A DNA stretch of 64,000 nucleotides from Paracidovorax wautersii (GCF_031453675.1 NZ_JAVIZX010000001.1:1612001-1676000); one strand, 5' to 3'; counted from the stretch's first letter, positions 28,730 through 38,861 are shown. Notes: generated from the sequence alone by a model not told the origin. A program made the numbers and translations.

Positions 28730-29692
28730 TCACTTCTTCAGGAAGTTCAGCAGGTCCTGGTTGAAGCGGTCCTTGTGCGTATCGGTCAGGCCGTGCGGCG
28801 CGCCCGGGTACACGATGAGCTGCGCCCCCTTGATCTGCGCGGCCGAGGCCTGGCCCGAGACGCCGATGGGCACGATCTGGTCGTCGTCGCCATGGATCAC
28901 CAGCGTGGGCACGTCGAACTTCTTCAGGTCGGCGCGGAAGTCGGTGGCCGAGAACGCGGCGATGGAGTCGTACGTGTTCTTGTGGCCGGCCTGCATGCCC
29001 TGTGCCCACCAGCTGTCGATCAGCCCCTGCGACTTCTGGGCGCCCGGGCGGTTGTAGCCGTAGAACGGGCCGGAGGCCAGGTCCAGGTACAGCTGCGAGC
29101 GGTTCTCCAGCGATGCCTTGCGCAGGCCGTCGAAGACCTCGATGGGCAGGCCGCCGGGGTTGTCGGCGGTGCGCAGCATCAGCGGGGGCACGGCGCTGAC
29201 CAGCACGGCCTTCTTGACGCGCGCCGTGCCGTGGCGGCCGATGTAGCGCGCCACCTCGCCGCCGCCGGTGGAGAAGCCCACGGCGGTGATGTCCTTCAGG
29301 TCCAGCGCTTCGATCACGGCCGCCAGGTCGTCGGCATAGTGGTCCATGTCGTTGCCGTCCCAAGGCTGGCTAGAGCGGCCATGGCCCCGGCGGTCATGCG
29401 CCACCACGCGGTAGCCCTGCGAGGCCAGGAAGATCATCTGCGATTCCCAGCTGTCCGCATTCAGCGGCCAGCCGTGGCTGAAGGTGACGACCGGGCCGTT
29501 CTTCGGGCCCCAGTCCTTGTAGTACAGCCGCAAGTTGTCGCGGGTGACGATGTAGTTGCCTTCGACGGTGGCCTGGGCGGTTGCGCGGGCCGGGGCGGAG
29601 GGCTGGGCGGCGGGGGCTGCCTGTGCGGAGAAGGCGGCCTGCAGGGCGACGGCGAGCAGCGGGGCGGTGAAGAGGCGGCGAGAGAAGTTCAT
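28730..29692 (-). CDS. Alpha/beta hydrolase, non-haem chloroperoxidase-like, exported
   Basis: Protein of 320 residues with a signal peptide ([20 protein letters not shown]) containing an SRRLF motif, so it may use the Tat route. The hydrolase core has the [12 protein letters not shown] oxyanion region, DRRGHGRS, the nucleophile elbow GFSTGG with Ser141, the acid in HGDDDQIVP and the histidine in GAPHGL. This matches cofactor-free haloperoxidase/esterase proteins. In vivo these are often esterases, and perhydrolysis is a side activity. It lies 44 bp downstream of ohr on the same strand, so an oxidative or xenobiotic stress unit is possible. Confidence 0.88.
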   Translation of the reverse strand: MNFSRRLFTAPLLAVALQAAFSAQAAPAAQPSAPARATAQATVEGNYIVTRDNLRLYYKDWGPKNGPVVTFSHGWPLNADSWESQMIFLASQGYRVVAHDRRGHGRSSQPWDGNDMDHYADDLAAVIEALDLKDITAVGFSTGGGEVARYIGRHGTARVKKAVLVSAVPPLMLRTADNPGGLPIEVFDGLRKASLENRSQLYLDLASGPFYGYNRPGAQKSQGLIDSWWAQGMQAGHKNTYDSIAAFSATDFRADLKKFDVPTLVIHGDDDQIVPIGVSGQASAAQIKGAQLIVYPGAPHGLTDTHKDRFNQDLLNFLKK

Positions 29693-29736
29693 GGCGTGTG
29701 TTTCCTGTCGGTGTGGGTGGGACGGGGCTGGGCGGG

Positions 29737-30165
29737 TCAGTCGGCGATGACGAGCGCGACGTCGATGTTTCCGCGGGTGGCGTTGGAATAGGGGCAGACG
29801 ATGTGGGCCTGGTCCACCAGCGCCTGCAGCGTGCTCCGGTCCAGGCCGGGGGCGGCGATGGTCAGCTGCGCCTCGATGCCGAAGCCCGTGGGGATCTGCC
29901 CGATGCCGACCTTGCCGGTGACGGTGGTGGCGGCCGGCAGGGCCACATTCTGCTGGCCGGCCACGAACTTCAGCGCGCCCAGGAAACAGGCCGAATAGCC
30001 GGCCGCGAACAGCTGCTCGGGGTTGGTGCCGGGGCCACCGGCGCCGCCCAGTTCGCGGGGCGTGGACAGTTGCACGTTCAGCACGCCGTCGGCAGAGGTG
30101 GCGCGGCCTTCGCGGCCTCCGGTAGCGGTGGCGGTGGCGGCGTACAGAACTTTTTCGATGGACAT
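29737..30165 (-). CDS. ohr: Organic hydroperoxide resistance protein Ohr
   Basis: OsmC/Ohr-family thiol peroxidase that reduces organic hydroperoxides. Its 142 residues match the usual length. Both catalytic cysteines are present: Cys60 in GYSACF and Cys124 in IVCPYS. The [18 protein letters not shown] block is typical of Ohr rather than OsmC. The ATG at 30165 has a strong AAGGAG site. The usual partner regulator OhrR (MarR family) is absent; an AraC-family gene lies divergently instead, across a 123-bp spacer with phased repeats. Confidence 0.95.
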   Translation of the reverse strand: MSIEKVLYAATATATGGREGRATSADGVLNVQLSTPRELGGAGGPGTNPEQLFAAGYSACFLGALKFVAGQQNVALPAATTVTGKVGIGQIPTGFGIEAQLTIAAPGLDRSTLQALVDQAHIVCPYSNATRGNIDVALVIAD

Positions 30166-30239
30166 GGCGAAGACTCCTTGAAGGGGGTTGAGAGAGGCGG
30201 GCGGGTATCGCCCGGTGAGATGTAGTTTGCGCGCCCGGG

Positions 30240-30287
30240 CCGAACCATAGGTGATGTAAAGTTCGGAAAAATTGACTTGGAGTTCGG
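30240..30287. promoter_or_regulatory. Three GTTCGG half-sites at exact 21-bp spacing (candidate AraC-type operator)
   Basis: CCGAAC at 30240-30245 (the reverse of GTTCGG) and GTTCGG at 30261-30266 and 30282-30287 start exactly 21 bp apart each, that is two helical turns. The last two share AGTTCGGAA. The third site overlaps the region just before the ATG (30289) of the AraC-family gene, which suggests autoregulation, and all lie upstream of ohr on the other strand. Spacing near 21 bp is typical for direct-repeat sites of AraC proteins. Confidence 0.6.
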
Positions 30288-30288
30288 A

Positions 30289-31131
30289 ATGGCCGATCGA
30301 CTGGCTGCCTTGATGGCGCACTTCCCCGTGCATGCGCAGGTGTTCAATGCCGGAGCGCTGTGCGGGATCAACCAGCTGGAAAGCGATGGCGCGCGCGGGC
30401 AGATGCACCTGGTGCGCAGCGGCGCCGTCGAGGTGCGTCACGCCACCGAGGTGCTGCAGGTCCGGCAGCCGAGCCTGCTGCTGTTCCCGCGGCCGCTCAC
30501 GCACCGCTTCGTGACCGACCCGGAGCACGGCGCGGACATGGTGTGCGCCAATCTCTCCTTCGAAGGCGGTGCGGGCAACCCGATCGCATCGGCCCTGTCC
30601 GATGTGGTCTGCCTGCCGCTCGACGCGATCGCCGGCGCGGAGCCCATCCTGTCGCTGCTGTTCGAGGAGGCTTTCGAGCAGCGCTGCGGGCGCGTCGCCC
30701 TGGTCGAGCGTTTGTTCGAGGTGGTGATGATCCAGGTCCTGCGCCAATTGATGGAAAGCGGCGCGGTACAGGGCGGCCTGCTGTCCGGCCTCTCGCACCC
30801 GCGCCTGCGCAGCGCGCTGGTGGCGATGCACGAGGCGCCCCAGCAGGACTGGACGCTGGACCAGCTGGCGCAGGCGGCGGGCATGTCGCGCACCGTGTTT
30901 GCCGGCACCTTCCGCGACACGGTCGGGCTGACGCCGGGGCAGTACCTGCAGGGCTGGCGGATCGGGCTGGCGCAGAAGGCGCTGCAGCGCGGGCGGCCGC
31001 TCAAGCTGATCGCCGCCGAGGTGGGCTACGGCAGCGAGGCCGCGCTCTCGCGTGCGTTCAAGGCGCACGCGGGGCAATCGCCCCGGCAGTGGAAGAGTCA
31101 GGTGGCGGTGGCGGCCGCCGGCGGGGGCTGA
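30289..31131 (+). CDS. AraC-family transcriptional regulator with cupin-type sensor domain
   Basis: Protein of 280 residues. The N-terminal part (about 1-165) is an AraC cupin sensor domain ([32 protein letters not shown]). The C-terminal part (about 170-270) has two helix-turn-helix motifs: [21 protein letters not shown] and [20 protein letters not shown], ending [13 protein letters not shown] ribosome site supports the ATG at 30289. It is divergent from ohr, and its 3' end overlaps the convergent LysR gene by 34 bp. The cupin part resembles regulators of aldehyde/hydroperoxide-responsive genes, but the inducer is unknown. Confidence 0.9.
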   Translation: MADRLAALMAHFPVHAQVFNAGALCGINQLESDGARGQMHLVRSGAVEVRHATEVLQVRQPSLLLFPRPLTHRFVTDPEHGADMVCANLSFEGGAGNPIASALSDVVCLPLDAIAGAEPILSLLFEEAFEQRCGRVALVERLFEVVMIQVLRQLMESGAVQGGLLSGLSHPRLRSALVAMHEAPQQDWTLDQLAQAAGMSRTVFAGTFRDTVGLTPGQYLQGWRIGLAQKALQRGRPLKLIAAEVGYGSEAALSRAFKAHAGQSPRQWKSQVAVAAAGGG

Positions 31132-32060
31132 AGCGGGGGCGCGGGCGCGCCATCCTCGGCCAGGTGCGCGGCCACCACCTCCGCCAGCCAGTCCATCACC
31201 GTGCGCACGCGGCGCGGCAGGTTGCGGCGGTTCGCATACATCAGCGTGAGCGGCATGGGCGGAGCGGCGTATTGCGGCAGCACCTCCACCAGCTCGCCGC
31301 GCGCCAGCAGGTCCACCACCCCCAGGCGAGGCACCTGGATGATGCCCAGCCCGGCCAGGCAGCCGGCCATGTATGCCTCGGCGTTGTTGACCGTGAGCGC
31401 GCCTGGCATGGGCGTTGAGACCAGCGCGCCGTCCACCAGCGCTTCGAAGCCGGTGGAGCGTGCGCCCAGCGTGTTCACGAAGTGCACCAGCCGGTGGCCG
31501 GCCAGGTCGGCCAGCGTGCGGGGCGCGCCATGGTCGCGCAGGTAGGTCGGGCTCACGCAGTTGACGAGCCGGGCCAGGCCCAGCGGGCGGGCGATGAGGC
31601 TGCTGTCCACCACCGCGCCGGTGCGCAGCACGCAGTCGAAACCCTCGCGCACCACGTCCACGCGGCGCTCGGTGCTGCTCAGCTCCACCTCCAGCGCCGG
31701 GTGGCGCGCGATCAGCGCGGGCAGCCGCGGCACAACCACGTTGCGCGCCATGCCCGTGGACATGTCGATGCGCACCCGCCCGCGCAGGCCGCCGGCGCCC
31801 TCGGCGTGCTGGAACATGGACTGCAGATCGTCCACGTCGGCCAGCAGATCCTTGCAGCGCTCGTAGTAGGCCTGTCCGTCCTGGGTGGGCTGCACGCGGC
31901 GCGTGGTGCGGTGCAGCAGGCGCGTGCCCAGCTGCGCTTCCAGCTGTTGCACGGCGGTGGAGGCGCTGCCCTTGGGGATGCCCAGCGCCTCGGCGGCCTG
32001 CGTGAAGCTGGCCAGCTCGGCCACGCGGACAAAGATCTGCATGCGGTCGAAGGGGTTCAT
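31098..32060 (-). CDS. LysR-family transcriptional regulator
   Basis: Protein of 320 residues with the N-terminal winged helix ([41 protein letters not shown]) and the LysR effector domain ([20 protein letters not shown] onwards). The C-terminus has a proline/alanine tail. The ATG at 32060 gives the normal LysR N-terminus; open frame upstream is intergenic. It is divergent from the SDR gene at 32174, which it probably controls through the 113-bp spacer, as is common for LysR/SDR pairs. Confidence 0.93.
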   Translation of the reverse strand: MNPFDRMQIFVRVAELASFTQAAEALGIPKGSASTAVQQLEAQLGTRLLHRTTRRVQPTQDGQAYYERCKDLLADVDDLQSMFQHAEGAGGLRGRVRIDMSTGMARNVVVPRLPALIARHPALEVELSSTERRVDVVREGFDCVLRTGAVVDSSLIARPLGLARLVNCVSPTYLRDHGAPRTLADLAGHRLVHFVNTLGARSTGFEALVDGALVSTPMPGALTVNNAEAYMAGCLAGLGIIQVPRLGVVDLLARGELVEVLPQYAAPPMPLTLMYANRRNLPRRVRTVMDWLAEVVAAHLAEDGAPAPPLQPPPAAATAT

Positions 32061-32173
32061 TGTTCGGGTGGTGTGAACGATGTGATCGATTTTGCGGGAT
32101 TTATGGACTGCTGATACGTCAATAGACTCCAGTCCATCGCTTCCTCTTCCCACGCACCTGAAAGGATTTCGCC

Positions 32174-32977
32174 ATGGCCTCTACCGCCGCCTCTTCCCCT
32201 GCCGCCACCGATGCCGGTCGCCATCCGCCCATCGCCCTCATCACCGGCGCCAGCCGCGGCCTGGGCCGCAATGCAGCGCTGCATGTGGCGCGTTCCGGTA
32301 CCGATGTGATCCTCACCTACCGCAGCCAGGCCGCCGAGGCGCAGGCCGTGGTGGCCGAGATCGAGGCCCTGGGCCGCCGCGCCGTGGCGCTGCCGCTGGA
32401 CGTGGCCCAAAGCGCCACCTTTGCCGACTTCGCCGGCCAGGTGCGGGAGGCGCTGGCGCGCCACTGGCAACGCGAACGCTTCGACTTCCTGGTGAACAAC
32501 GCCGGCGTCGGCGTGCATGCCGGTTTCATGGAAACGACCGAGGCGCAGTTCGACGACATGGTCAACATCCACCTCAAGGGCGTGTTCTTCCTGACGCAGA
32601 AGCTGCTGCCGCTGATGAACGACGGCGGGCGCATCCTGAACGTGTCCTCGGGCCTGGCGCGGTTCGCGCTGCCGGGCTACGCCGCCTACGCGGCCATGAA
32701 GGGCGGGGTGGAGGTGCTGACGCGCTACCTGGCCAAGGAGCTGGGCGCGCGCGGCATCGCGGTGAACGTGGTGGCTCCGGGGGCGATCGAGACCGACTTC
32801 GGCGGCGGGGCCGTGCGCGACAACGCGCAGCTCAACGCCTTCATCGCCGGGCAGACGGCGCTGGGCCGCGTGGGCCTGCCGGACGACATCGGCGGCGTGA
32901 TCGCGGCGCTGCTGCAGCCGGGCACGGGCTGGGTGAACGCGCAGCGCATCGAGGCGTCGGGCGGCATGTTCGTCTGA
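32174..32977 (+). CDS. Short-chain dehydrogenase/reductase
   Basis: NAD(P)-dependent oxidoreductase of 267 residues. It has the TGASRGLG cofactor motif (about 25-32), the FDFLVNNAG strand, the catalytic Ser (NVSSG), a YAAYAAMKGG segment with the Tyr-X3-Lys pair, and VAPGAIETDF. The first 18 residues are a low-complexity alanine/serine extension. FabG-like in appearance, but its isolated position beside a LysR gene points to a specific, non-essential substrate. An AAAGGA site precedes the ATG. Confidence 0.92.
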   Translation: MASTAASSPAATDAGRHPPIALITGASRGLGRNAALHVARSGTDVILTYRSQAAEAQAVVAEIEALGRRAVALPLDVAQSATFADFAGQVREALARHWQRERFDFLVNNAGVGVHAGFMETTEAQFDDMVNIHLKGVFFLTQKLLPLMNDGGRILNVSSGLARFALPGYAAYAAMKGGVEVLTRYLAKELGARGIAVNVVAPGAIETDFGGGAVRDNAQLNAFIAGQTALGRVGLPDDIGGVIAALLQPGTGWVNAQRIEASGGMFV

Positions 32978-33008
32978 GGCCCGGAGCGTGTAGCGCTCCG
33001 AATTCAGG

Positions 33009-33065
33009 GTGTTTTAGGGCTGCAGCGCTTATCTGGAAAGCGCTGTTAGCTATCAATAATGTAGC
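33009..33065 (-). repeat. Dispersed hairpin repeat, copy 3
   Basis: On the minus strand it reads GCTACATTATTGATAGCTAA, then CAGCGCTTTCCAGATAAGCGCTG, a good inverted repeat (AGCGCTT / AAGCGCT), and ends GCAGCCCTAAAACAC. It lies between the convergent SDR and chemoreceptor genes. It is among the best-preserved copies with those at 45.3, 48.8 and 52.8 kb. Confidence 0.75.
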
Positions 33066-33097
33066 GTTCTGTATGGGCGGTGTGACCGCCCCGCGGA

Positions 33098-34933
33098 TCA
33101 GAAGGTTTCCCAGTCGTCGTCGTTGCGGCGGGGCGCCGTGGAAGCCGCGGGCGGGGCCGGGGCCGAGGGTGCAGACGCGACCGGTGGGGCGGAGCGGGCC
33201 GGTGCCGCCAGCGTGCGCGCCGGCGGGGTGGCCGCCGGGGCCCTGGGTGCCGGGGCGGCCGATGCCTTGGGCGCCTGGACGGACTGCGGTGCGGGGCTGC
33301 GCAGGGCCGCAGGGCGGGGCGCTGCTGCCGCCGCCGCCGGCGAAGCGATCCCGGGCACCGCCGGCGCCGCGGCCGGGCGCGCGACGGCCTGGCTGGCGTC
33401 GATGCGGAACACGCTCACCGCGGCCGACAGCTGGCTGGCCTGGGCCTTGAGCGAGCCCGTGGCCGCGGCGGCTTCTTCCACCAGCGCCGCGTTCTGCTGC
33501 GTGACGGTGTCCATCTGCGAGATGGCCTGGTGCACCTGGTCGATGCCAGTGCTCTGTTCCTGGCTGGCCGCGGTGATCTCGGCCACCAGGTCGCTCACGC
33601 GCTGCACGCTCTGCACGATGGCATCCATGGTGCGGCCGGCCTCGGCCACCTGCTGCGAGCCTTCCTCCACCTTGGCCACCGAGTCGCCGATCAGGCCCTT
33701 GATGTCCTTGGCCGCCGCGGCCGACCGGCCTGCCAGCGCCCGCACCTCGCCCGCCACCACGGCAAAGCCCCGGCCTTGCTCACCTGCACGGGCCGCTTCC
33801 ACGGCCGCGTTCAGCGCCAGGATGTTGGTCTGGAAGGCGATGCCGTCGATCACGCCGATGATGTCGGCGATCTTGCGGCTGGACGCATTGATGGCGCCCA
33901 TGGTGTCCACCACGCCCGCCACCACCTGGCCGCCCTGCACGGCCGTCGCGGCCGCGGACGATGCCAGCTGGTTGGCCTGGCGCGCGTTGTCGGCGTTCTG
34001 CCGCACGGTGCTGGTGAGCTCTTCCATCGACGCCGCGGTCTGCTGCAGCGAGCTGGCCTGCTCCTCGGTGCGGGAAGACAGGTCCTGGTTGCCGGCGTCG
34101 ATCTGGCTGGAGGCGGTGGCGATGCTGTCGGTGCCCGAGCGCACGCGGCCCACCACCTGCGCCAGGCTGGCGTTCATGTCCTTGAGCGCTTGCAGCAGCT
34201 GGCCGGTTTCGTCCGCGCTGTCGACCTGCACCTGGCTGGTCAGGTCGCTGGAGGCCACGGCGCGCGCCACACGCACGGCCTGCGACAGCGGGCGCGTGAT
34301 GCCCACCGTCAGCCACCAGGCGCAGGCGCCGCCCAGCGCCACGCCCAGCAGGCCCAGCACCATCAGCCAGTTGCGGCTTTCGTCGGCCGCGGTGTCGATG
34401 TCACGGGCCGTGGCGTCGATGCTGGCGCGCTGCATCTCCAGCAGCTTCTGGATGAGCGCCGTGTACTGGTCGGTGGCCGGCAGGAAGACCTGGGTGAGCA
34501 GCCGTTCGGCTTCGTCGGCCTGTCCGTCCGTCTTGGCCTTCACCGCCTGGTCCCGCGACGAGAGGTAGGTGCCGCGCGCGCGCTGGATATCGGCCCACAG
34601 CGCCTTCTCTTCGGGCGACGAAAGCAGCACTTCGATGCGCTTTTGCAGCTCGGCCGCCTCCTTGGTCGTGGTGGCGGCATCGGCCGCGAAGAACTGCGCC
34701 AGGGACGGGTCCGAACTCTTGACGATGGCCGAGGTGCGCCGCGCCGCGCTGTACACGTAGCGGTACCAGTCGCTGATCATGCGTTCCATGGCCAGGGGCT
34801 GCTGCGTCATGGCGCTGCTGGCCTGTGCGACATCGCGCACCTGCCATACGCCGACAGCCGTCATCAGGGCCATCAGCAGCAGGACGAGGGCGAATCCGCC
34901 GGAGAGGCGGACGCCGATTCTGAGGTTTTTCAT
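33098..34933 (-). CDS. Methyl-accepting chemotaxis protein with CheR/CheB tether
   Basis: Chemoreceptor of 611 residues. A first membrane helix (about 12-30, GGFALVLLLMALMTAVGVW) and a second (about 192-212) bracket a periplasmic four-helix sensor domain (SAARRTSAIVKSSDPSLAQF). HAMP (ITRPLSQAVRVARAVASSDL) is followed by the signalling hairpin with the conserved tip (IIGVIDGIAFQTNILALNAAVEAARAGEQGRGFAVVAGEVR). A long Ala/Pro-rich linker then leads to a terminal DDDWETF, which fits the pentapeptide tether bound by CheR/CheB. The ATG at 34933 places the basic MKNLRIGVRL start directly before the membrane helix. The ligand is unknown. Confidence 0.95.
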   Translation of the reverse strand: MKNLRIGVRLSGGFALVLLLMALMTAVGVWQVRDVAQASSAMTQQPLAMERMISDWYRYVYSAARRTSAIVKSSDPSLAQFFAADAATTTKEAAELQKRIEVLLSSPEEKALWADIQRARGTYLSSRDQAVKAKTDGQADEAERLLTQVFLPATDQYTALIQKLLEMQRASIDATARDIDTAADESRNWLMVLGLLGVALGGACAWWLTVGITRPLSQAVRVARAVASSDLTSQVQVDSADETGQLLQALKDMNASLAQVVGRVRSGTDSIATASSQIDAGNQDLSSRTEEQASSLQQTAASMEELTSTVRQNADNARQANQLASSAAATAVQGGQVVAGVVDTMGAINASSRKIADIIGVIDGIAFQTNILALNAAVEAARAGEQGRGFAVVAGEVRALAGRSAAAAKDIKGLIGDSVAKVEEGSQQVAEAGRTMDAIVQSVQRVSDLVAEITAASQEQSTGIDQVHQAISQMDTVTQQNAALVEEAAAATGSLKAQASQLSAAVSVFRIDASQAVARPAAAPAVPGIASPAAAAAAPRPAALRSPAPQSVQAPKASAAPAPRAPAATPPARTLAAPARSAPPVASAPSAPAPPAASTAPRRNDDDWETF

Positions 34934-35012
34934 GGGGACTTTTCCGGTAGTTCGCAGAGGGATGGGTGGGGGGCGGGGCACGCTCTTGCGCGCAGGCCCG
35001 CCCCATGGAAGT

Positions 35013-36566
35013 TCAGTGCGGCAGGCTGCGCAGCACCCGGCGGTACTGCACCGCCTCCGCCACGTGGGCCGGCTCGATGTGCGCGGCGCCCGCGAGGTCG
35101 GCGATGGTGCGGGCCACCTTCAGCGCGCGGTGCGTGCTGCGCGCCGACCAGGCCAGCCGCGTGGCGGCCGTGCGCAGGAAGTGGGCGGCCGCGTCCTGCA
35201 GCGCCAGATGCTCGTCGATCTGCCGGCCCTGCAGGGCCTGGTTGGTGCTGCCCTGGCGCGCCATCGCGCGCCCCCGGGCGGCCACCACGCGTTCGCGCAC
35301 GGTGGCGGTGGATTCGCCGGGCGAAGCGGCCAGCAGCTCATCGGTCGGCAGGGCGGGTACTTCCACATGCAGGTCGATGCGGTCCAGCAGCGGCCCGCTC
35401 AGCTTGCCCTGGTAGCGCGCGACCTGGTCGGGCGTGCAGCGGCAGGCGCGCTGGGTGGACCCCAGGAAGCCGCAGGGGCAGGGGTTCATCGCCGCGACCA
35501 GCTGGAAGCGTGCCGGGAACTCCGCCCGCTGCGCCGCACGCGCGATGGTGATGCGCCCGGTCTCCAGCGGCTCGCGCAGGGCCTCCAGGGCCGTGCGGGC
35601 GAACTCGGGAAACTCATCGAGGAACAGAACGCCCTCGTGGGCCAGCGAAATCTCGCCCGGACGCGGCGGCGAGCCGCCGCCGACGAGCGCAATCGCGCTG
35701 CAGGTGTGGTGCGGATGGCTCGTGTTTCGGTGCATCCATAGGCCGGGCGTGAACCGCCCCGCTAGGCTGGCGACCGCAGCACTCTCCAGCGCCTCGTCCA
35801 CCGTCATGGGCGGCAACAGGCCGGCGAAGCGGTGGGCCAGCATGGATTTGCCGGATCCGGGCGGTCCCACCAGCAGCAGACCATGGCCGCCGGCCGCAGC
35901 GATCTCCAGGGCCCGGCGGGCACTGGCCTGGCCCTTCACGTCGGCCAGGTCGGCGCTGGGCGCCGAGGGGGGCGGGGCGGTGGGCTGCATCCGGCACCAG
36001 CCGGCGTCCGTGCCGCCGTCCGGGGCGGCTTGCTGCGCGCCGCTGCCCGGTGGCAGGAATTGCCGCACCACGTCCAGCAGATGGCGCGCGCGGTAGACCT
36101 CGGCTCCCGGCACCAGCGCCGCCTCCTCCGCGCTGAGCGGCGGCAGCACCATGCGTGCGGGGATCGCCTGCGCGCGCAGGGCCAGGCTGGTGGCCAGGGC
36201 GCCGCGCACGGGGCGCAGCTCGCCCGACAGCGACAGCTCCCCGGCGAACTCATAGCCCGCGAGCCGGGCCGCGTCGATCTGCCCGCTGGCAGCCAGGATG
36301 CCCAGCGCGATGGGCAGGTCGAAGCGGCCGGAATCCTTGGGCAGGTCGGCCGGGGCCAGGTTGACGGTGATCTTCTTGTTCGAGGGGAATTCCAGCCCCG
36401 TGGTCTGCAGCGCGGAGCGCACGCGCTCGCGTGCCTCCTTGACCTCGACCTCGGCCAGGCCGACGAGCGTGAAGCTCGGCAAGCCGTTGGCCAGATGCAC
36501 CTCCACCGCGACGGGCGGCGCCTGCAGGCCGAGCAGGGCCCGGCTCTGCACCAAAGCGAGACTCAT
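35013..36566 (-). CDS. comM: YifB/ComM family Mg-chelatase-like AAA+ ATPase
   Basis: Hexameric helicase-like AAA+ protein; ComM promotes branch migration during natural transformation. It has 517 residues. The N-terminal domain (SLALVQSRALLGLQAPPVAV, ARERVRSALQTTGLEFPSNK) is followed by Walker A LLVGPPGSGKSML, Walker B GVLFLDEFPEF, AMNPCPCGFLG with clustered cysteines (C-P-C-G and C-R-C), and the C-terminal lid. The segment before Walker B reads TPGLWMHRNTSHPHHTCSA, in place of the more usual RPFRAPHHSAS. Divergent from glnK; the NtrC-type site lies 61 bp upstream of its start. Confidence 0.94.
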   Translation of the reverse strand: MSLALVQSRALLGLQAPPVAVEVHLANGLPSFTLVGLAEVEVKEARERVRSALQTTGLEFPSNKKITVNLAPADLPKDSGRFDLPIALGILAASGQIDAARLAGYEFAGELSLSGELRPVRGALATSLALRAQAIPARMVLPPLSAEEAALVPGAEVYRARHLLDVVRQFLPPGSGAQQAAPDGGTDAGWCRMQPTAPPPSAPSADLADVKGQASARRALEIAAAGGHGLLLVGPPGSGKSMLAHRFAGLLPPMTVDEALESAAVASLAGRFTPGLWMHRNTSHPHHTCSAIALVGGGSPPRPGEISLAHEGVLFLDEFPEFARTALEALREPLETGRITIARAAQRAEFPARFQLVAAMNPCPCGFLGSTQRACRCTPDQVARYQGKLSGPLLDRIDLHVEVPALPTDELLAASPGESTATVRERVVAARGRAMARQGSTNQALQGRQIDEHLALQDAAAHFLRTAATRLAWSARSTHRALKVARTIADLAGAAHIEPAHVAEAVQYRRVLRSLPH

Positions 36567-36626
36567 CTTCCGCGTCCTCCCCAGGTCGGTGCGTGGTGCG
36601 CAGGGGCGTGCCAGCGGCGGCCCATC

Positions 36627-36643
36627 TGCACCAAATTTGTGCA
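36627..36643. promoter_or_regulatory. NtrC-type enhancer site upstream of glnK-amtB
   Basis: TGCACCAAATTTGTGCA is a 17-bp palindrome with perfect TGCAC/GTGCA arms, close to the enterobacterial NtrC consensus (GCAC-N6-GGTGC type). It lies about 90-105 bp upstream of the sigma-54 promoter at 36730, the normal position for an enhancer. Confidence 0.8.
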
Positions 36644-36729
36644 ACTTGTGTCGGCGTGCGTTCGGTGTAACCGCGAGCCCACCACCGGACTGTACCTGCT
36701 CGGTCTGCCCGGGCCTCTGACCTGCCGCA

Positions 36730-36745
36730 TGGCACGGTCCATGCT
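36730..36745 (+). promoter_or_regulatory. Sigma-54 (RpoN) promoter for glnK-amtB
   Basis: TGGCACGGTCCATGCT matches the consensus TGGCACG-N4-TTGCW except for A at one -12 position. The invariant GG (-24) and GC (-12) are separated by the required 10 bases. Transcription should begin near 36756, giving a leader of about 190 nt before glnK. With the NtrC site upstream this indicates induction under nitrogen limitation. Confidence 0.82.
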
Positions 36746-36786
36746 TTGTGGCTGTCGGACGCCTGTTTACAAGCCCTGGAGAGACC

Positions 36787-37288
<502 letters not shown>

Positions 37289-37326
37289 GGGCGCGACGGT
37301 CTTCGAATACGACAAAGAGTATCGCC

Positions 37327-38745
37327 ATGAAAAAACTAGTTGCTTCCTTCATCCTGGGGCTGAGCCTGATGGGCGCCGGCACCGCCACGCTGGCCCAGGC
37401 GCCGGCCGCTTCCGAACCTGCCGCCGTGACGGCCCCCGCTGCCGAGGCTCCCGCCGCAGCAGCCCCTGCAGCCGCAACCGCAGCAGCGCCTGAGGCAGCC
37501 CCTGCCGCCGCGCCCGCCCCCAAGATCGACTCCGGCGACACCGCCTGGATGCTGACCTCCACGCTGCTGGTCATCCTGATGACCATCCCTGGCCTGGCCC
37601 TGTTCTACGGCGGCCTGGGCCGCTCGAAGAACATGCTGTCCGTGCTGATGCAGGTGTTCGTGATCTTCTCGCTGATCTCGCTGCTGTGGGCCATCTACGG
37701 CTACAGCCTGGCGTTCTCGGGCGAAGGCAAGTTCTACGGCGGCTTCGAGAAGGTCTTCCTCAAGGGTGTGAACCAGGAAACCTTCGGCGCGCTGACGACC
37801 ATCCCCGAATACGTGTTCATCGCGTTCCAGGGCACGTTCGCCGCCATCACCGTGGCGCTGATCGTGGGCTCGTTCGCCGAGCGCATCAAGTTCGCTGCCG
37901 TGCTCATCTTCTCGGTGCTGTGGTTTACCTTCAGCTACGTGCCCATGGCCCACATCGTGTGGGGCGGCGGCCTGCTGGCAGCCGACGGCGCGCTGGACTT
38001 CGCCGGCGGCACCGTGGTGCACATCAACGCCGGTATCGCCGGCCTGGTGGGCGCCTATGTGATCGGCAAGCGCATCGGCTTCGGCAAGGAAGCCTTCACG
38101 CCGCACTCGCTGACGCTGACCATGGTTGGTGCCTCGCTGCTGTGGGTGGGCTGGTTCGGTTTCAACGCCGGCTCCGCCGGTGCGGCCAACGCCGGTGCCG
38201 GCCTGGCCTTCGTGAACACCGTGCTGGCCACCGCGGCTGCCACGCTGTCGTGGATCGCCGGTGAAGCCCTGTCCAAGGGCAAGGCTTCCATGCTGGGCGC
38301 CGCCTCCGGTGCCGTGGCCGGCCTCGTGGCCGTGACCCCTGCCGCCGGCTTCGTCGGCCCGATGGGCTCCATCGTGCTGGGCCTGCTGGCCGGCGTGGTC
38401 TGCCTGTGGGGTGTGGGTGGCCTCAAGCGCATGCTGGGTGCCGACGACGCGTTCGACGTGTTCGGTGTCCACGGCGTGGGCGGCATCCTGGGTGCCATCC
38501 TGACCGGTGTGTTTGCCTCGCAGAGCCTGGGCGGCACGGGCGGCCTGACCCCCGACACCTTCAACATGGGTGCCCAGGTCTGGGTGCAGATCAAGAGCGT
38601 ACTGTTCACCATCGTGTGGTCTGGCGTCGTGGCGTTCATCGCCTACAAGATCGCCGACCTGCTGGTGGGCCTGCGCGTCAGCGAAGAGGCCGAGCGCGAA
38701 GGCCTGGACATCACTTCGCACGGCGAGACGGCCTACCACCGTTGA
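37327..38745 (+). CDS. amtB: Ammonium transporter AmtB with signal peptide and Ala/Pro-rich N-terminal segment
   Basis: Inner-membrane ammonium channel of 472 residues. A signal peptide (MKKLVASFILGLSLMGAGTA) is followed by an unusually long periplasmic Ala/Pro/Glu-rich stretch (about 28-68), then 11 membrane helices beginning WMLTSTLLVILMTIPGLALFYGG. The twin pore histidines lie in VHINAGIAGLVGAY and FGVHGVGGILGA, and phenylalanine-gate residues are in the expected blocks. The C-terminal tail (LRVSEEAEREGLDITSHGE) is the GlnK-binding region. It follows glnK by 38 bp and ends 75 bp before a strong terminator. Confidence 0.96.
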   Translation: MKKLVASFILGLSLMGAGTATLAQAPAASEPAAVTAPAAEAPAAAAPAAATAAAPEAAPAAAPAPKIDSGDTAWMLTSTLLVILMTIPGLALFYGGLGRSKNMLSVLMQVFVIFSLISLLWAIYGYSLAFSGEGKFYGGFEKVFLKGVNQETFGALTTIPEYVFIAFQGTFAAITVALIVGSFAERIKFAAVLIFSVLWFTFSYVPMAHIVWGGGLLAADGALDFAGGTVVHINAGIAGLVGAYVIGKRIGFGKEAFTPHSLTLTMVGASLLWVGWFGFNAGSAGAANAGAGLAFVNTVLATAAATLSWIAGEALSKGKASMLGAASGAVAGLVAVTPAAGFVGPMGSIVLGLLAGVVCLWGVGGLKRMLGADDAFDVFGVHGVGGILGAILTGVFASQSLGGTGGLTPDTFNMGAQVWVQIKSVLFTIVWSGVVAFIAYKIADLLVGLRVSEEAEREGLDITSHGETAYHR

Positions 38746-38820
38746 GCCTTGCAAGACCGCTGCGGTGTCTGGTGGCACCGCAGCGGGAATAACGCTAGCG
38801 AGTTACTCCTCTGGACATTC

Positions 38821-38849
38821 GGCCCGCCCGCAAGGCGGGCCCTTTTTTT
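38821..38849 (+). terminator. Intrinsic terminator of the glnK-amtB operon
   Basis: The stem GGCCCGCC (38821-38828) pairs perfectly with GGCGGGCC (38834-38841) around a CGCAA loop and is followed by CTTTTTTT (38842-38849). Confidence 0.95.
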
Positions 38850-38861
38850 GTGTGCTCCCTG

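Noticed and set aside
35740-35800. A frameshift in comM because the segment before Walker B differs from the usual family motif
   Set aside because: The frame is continuous with family motifs on both sides and the overall length is normal, so it is a sequence variant and not a break.
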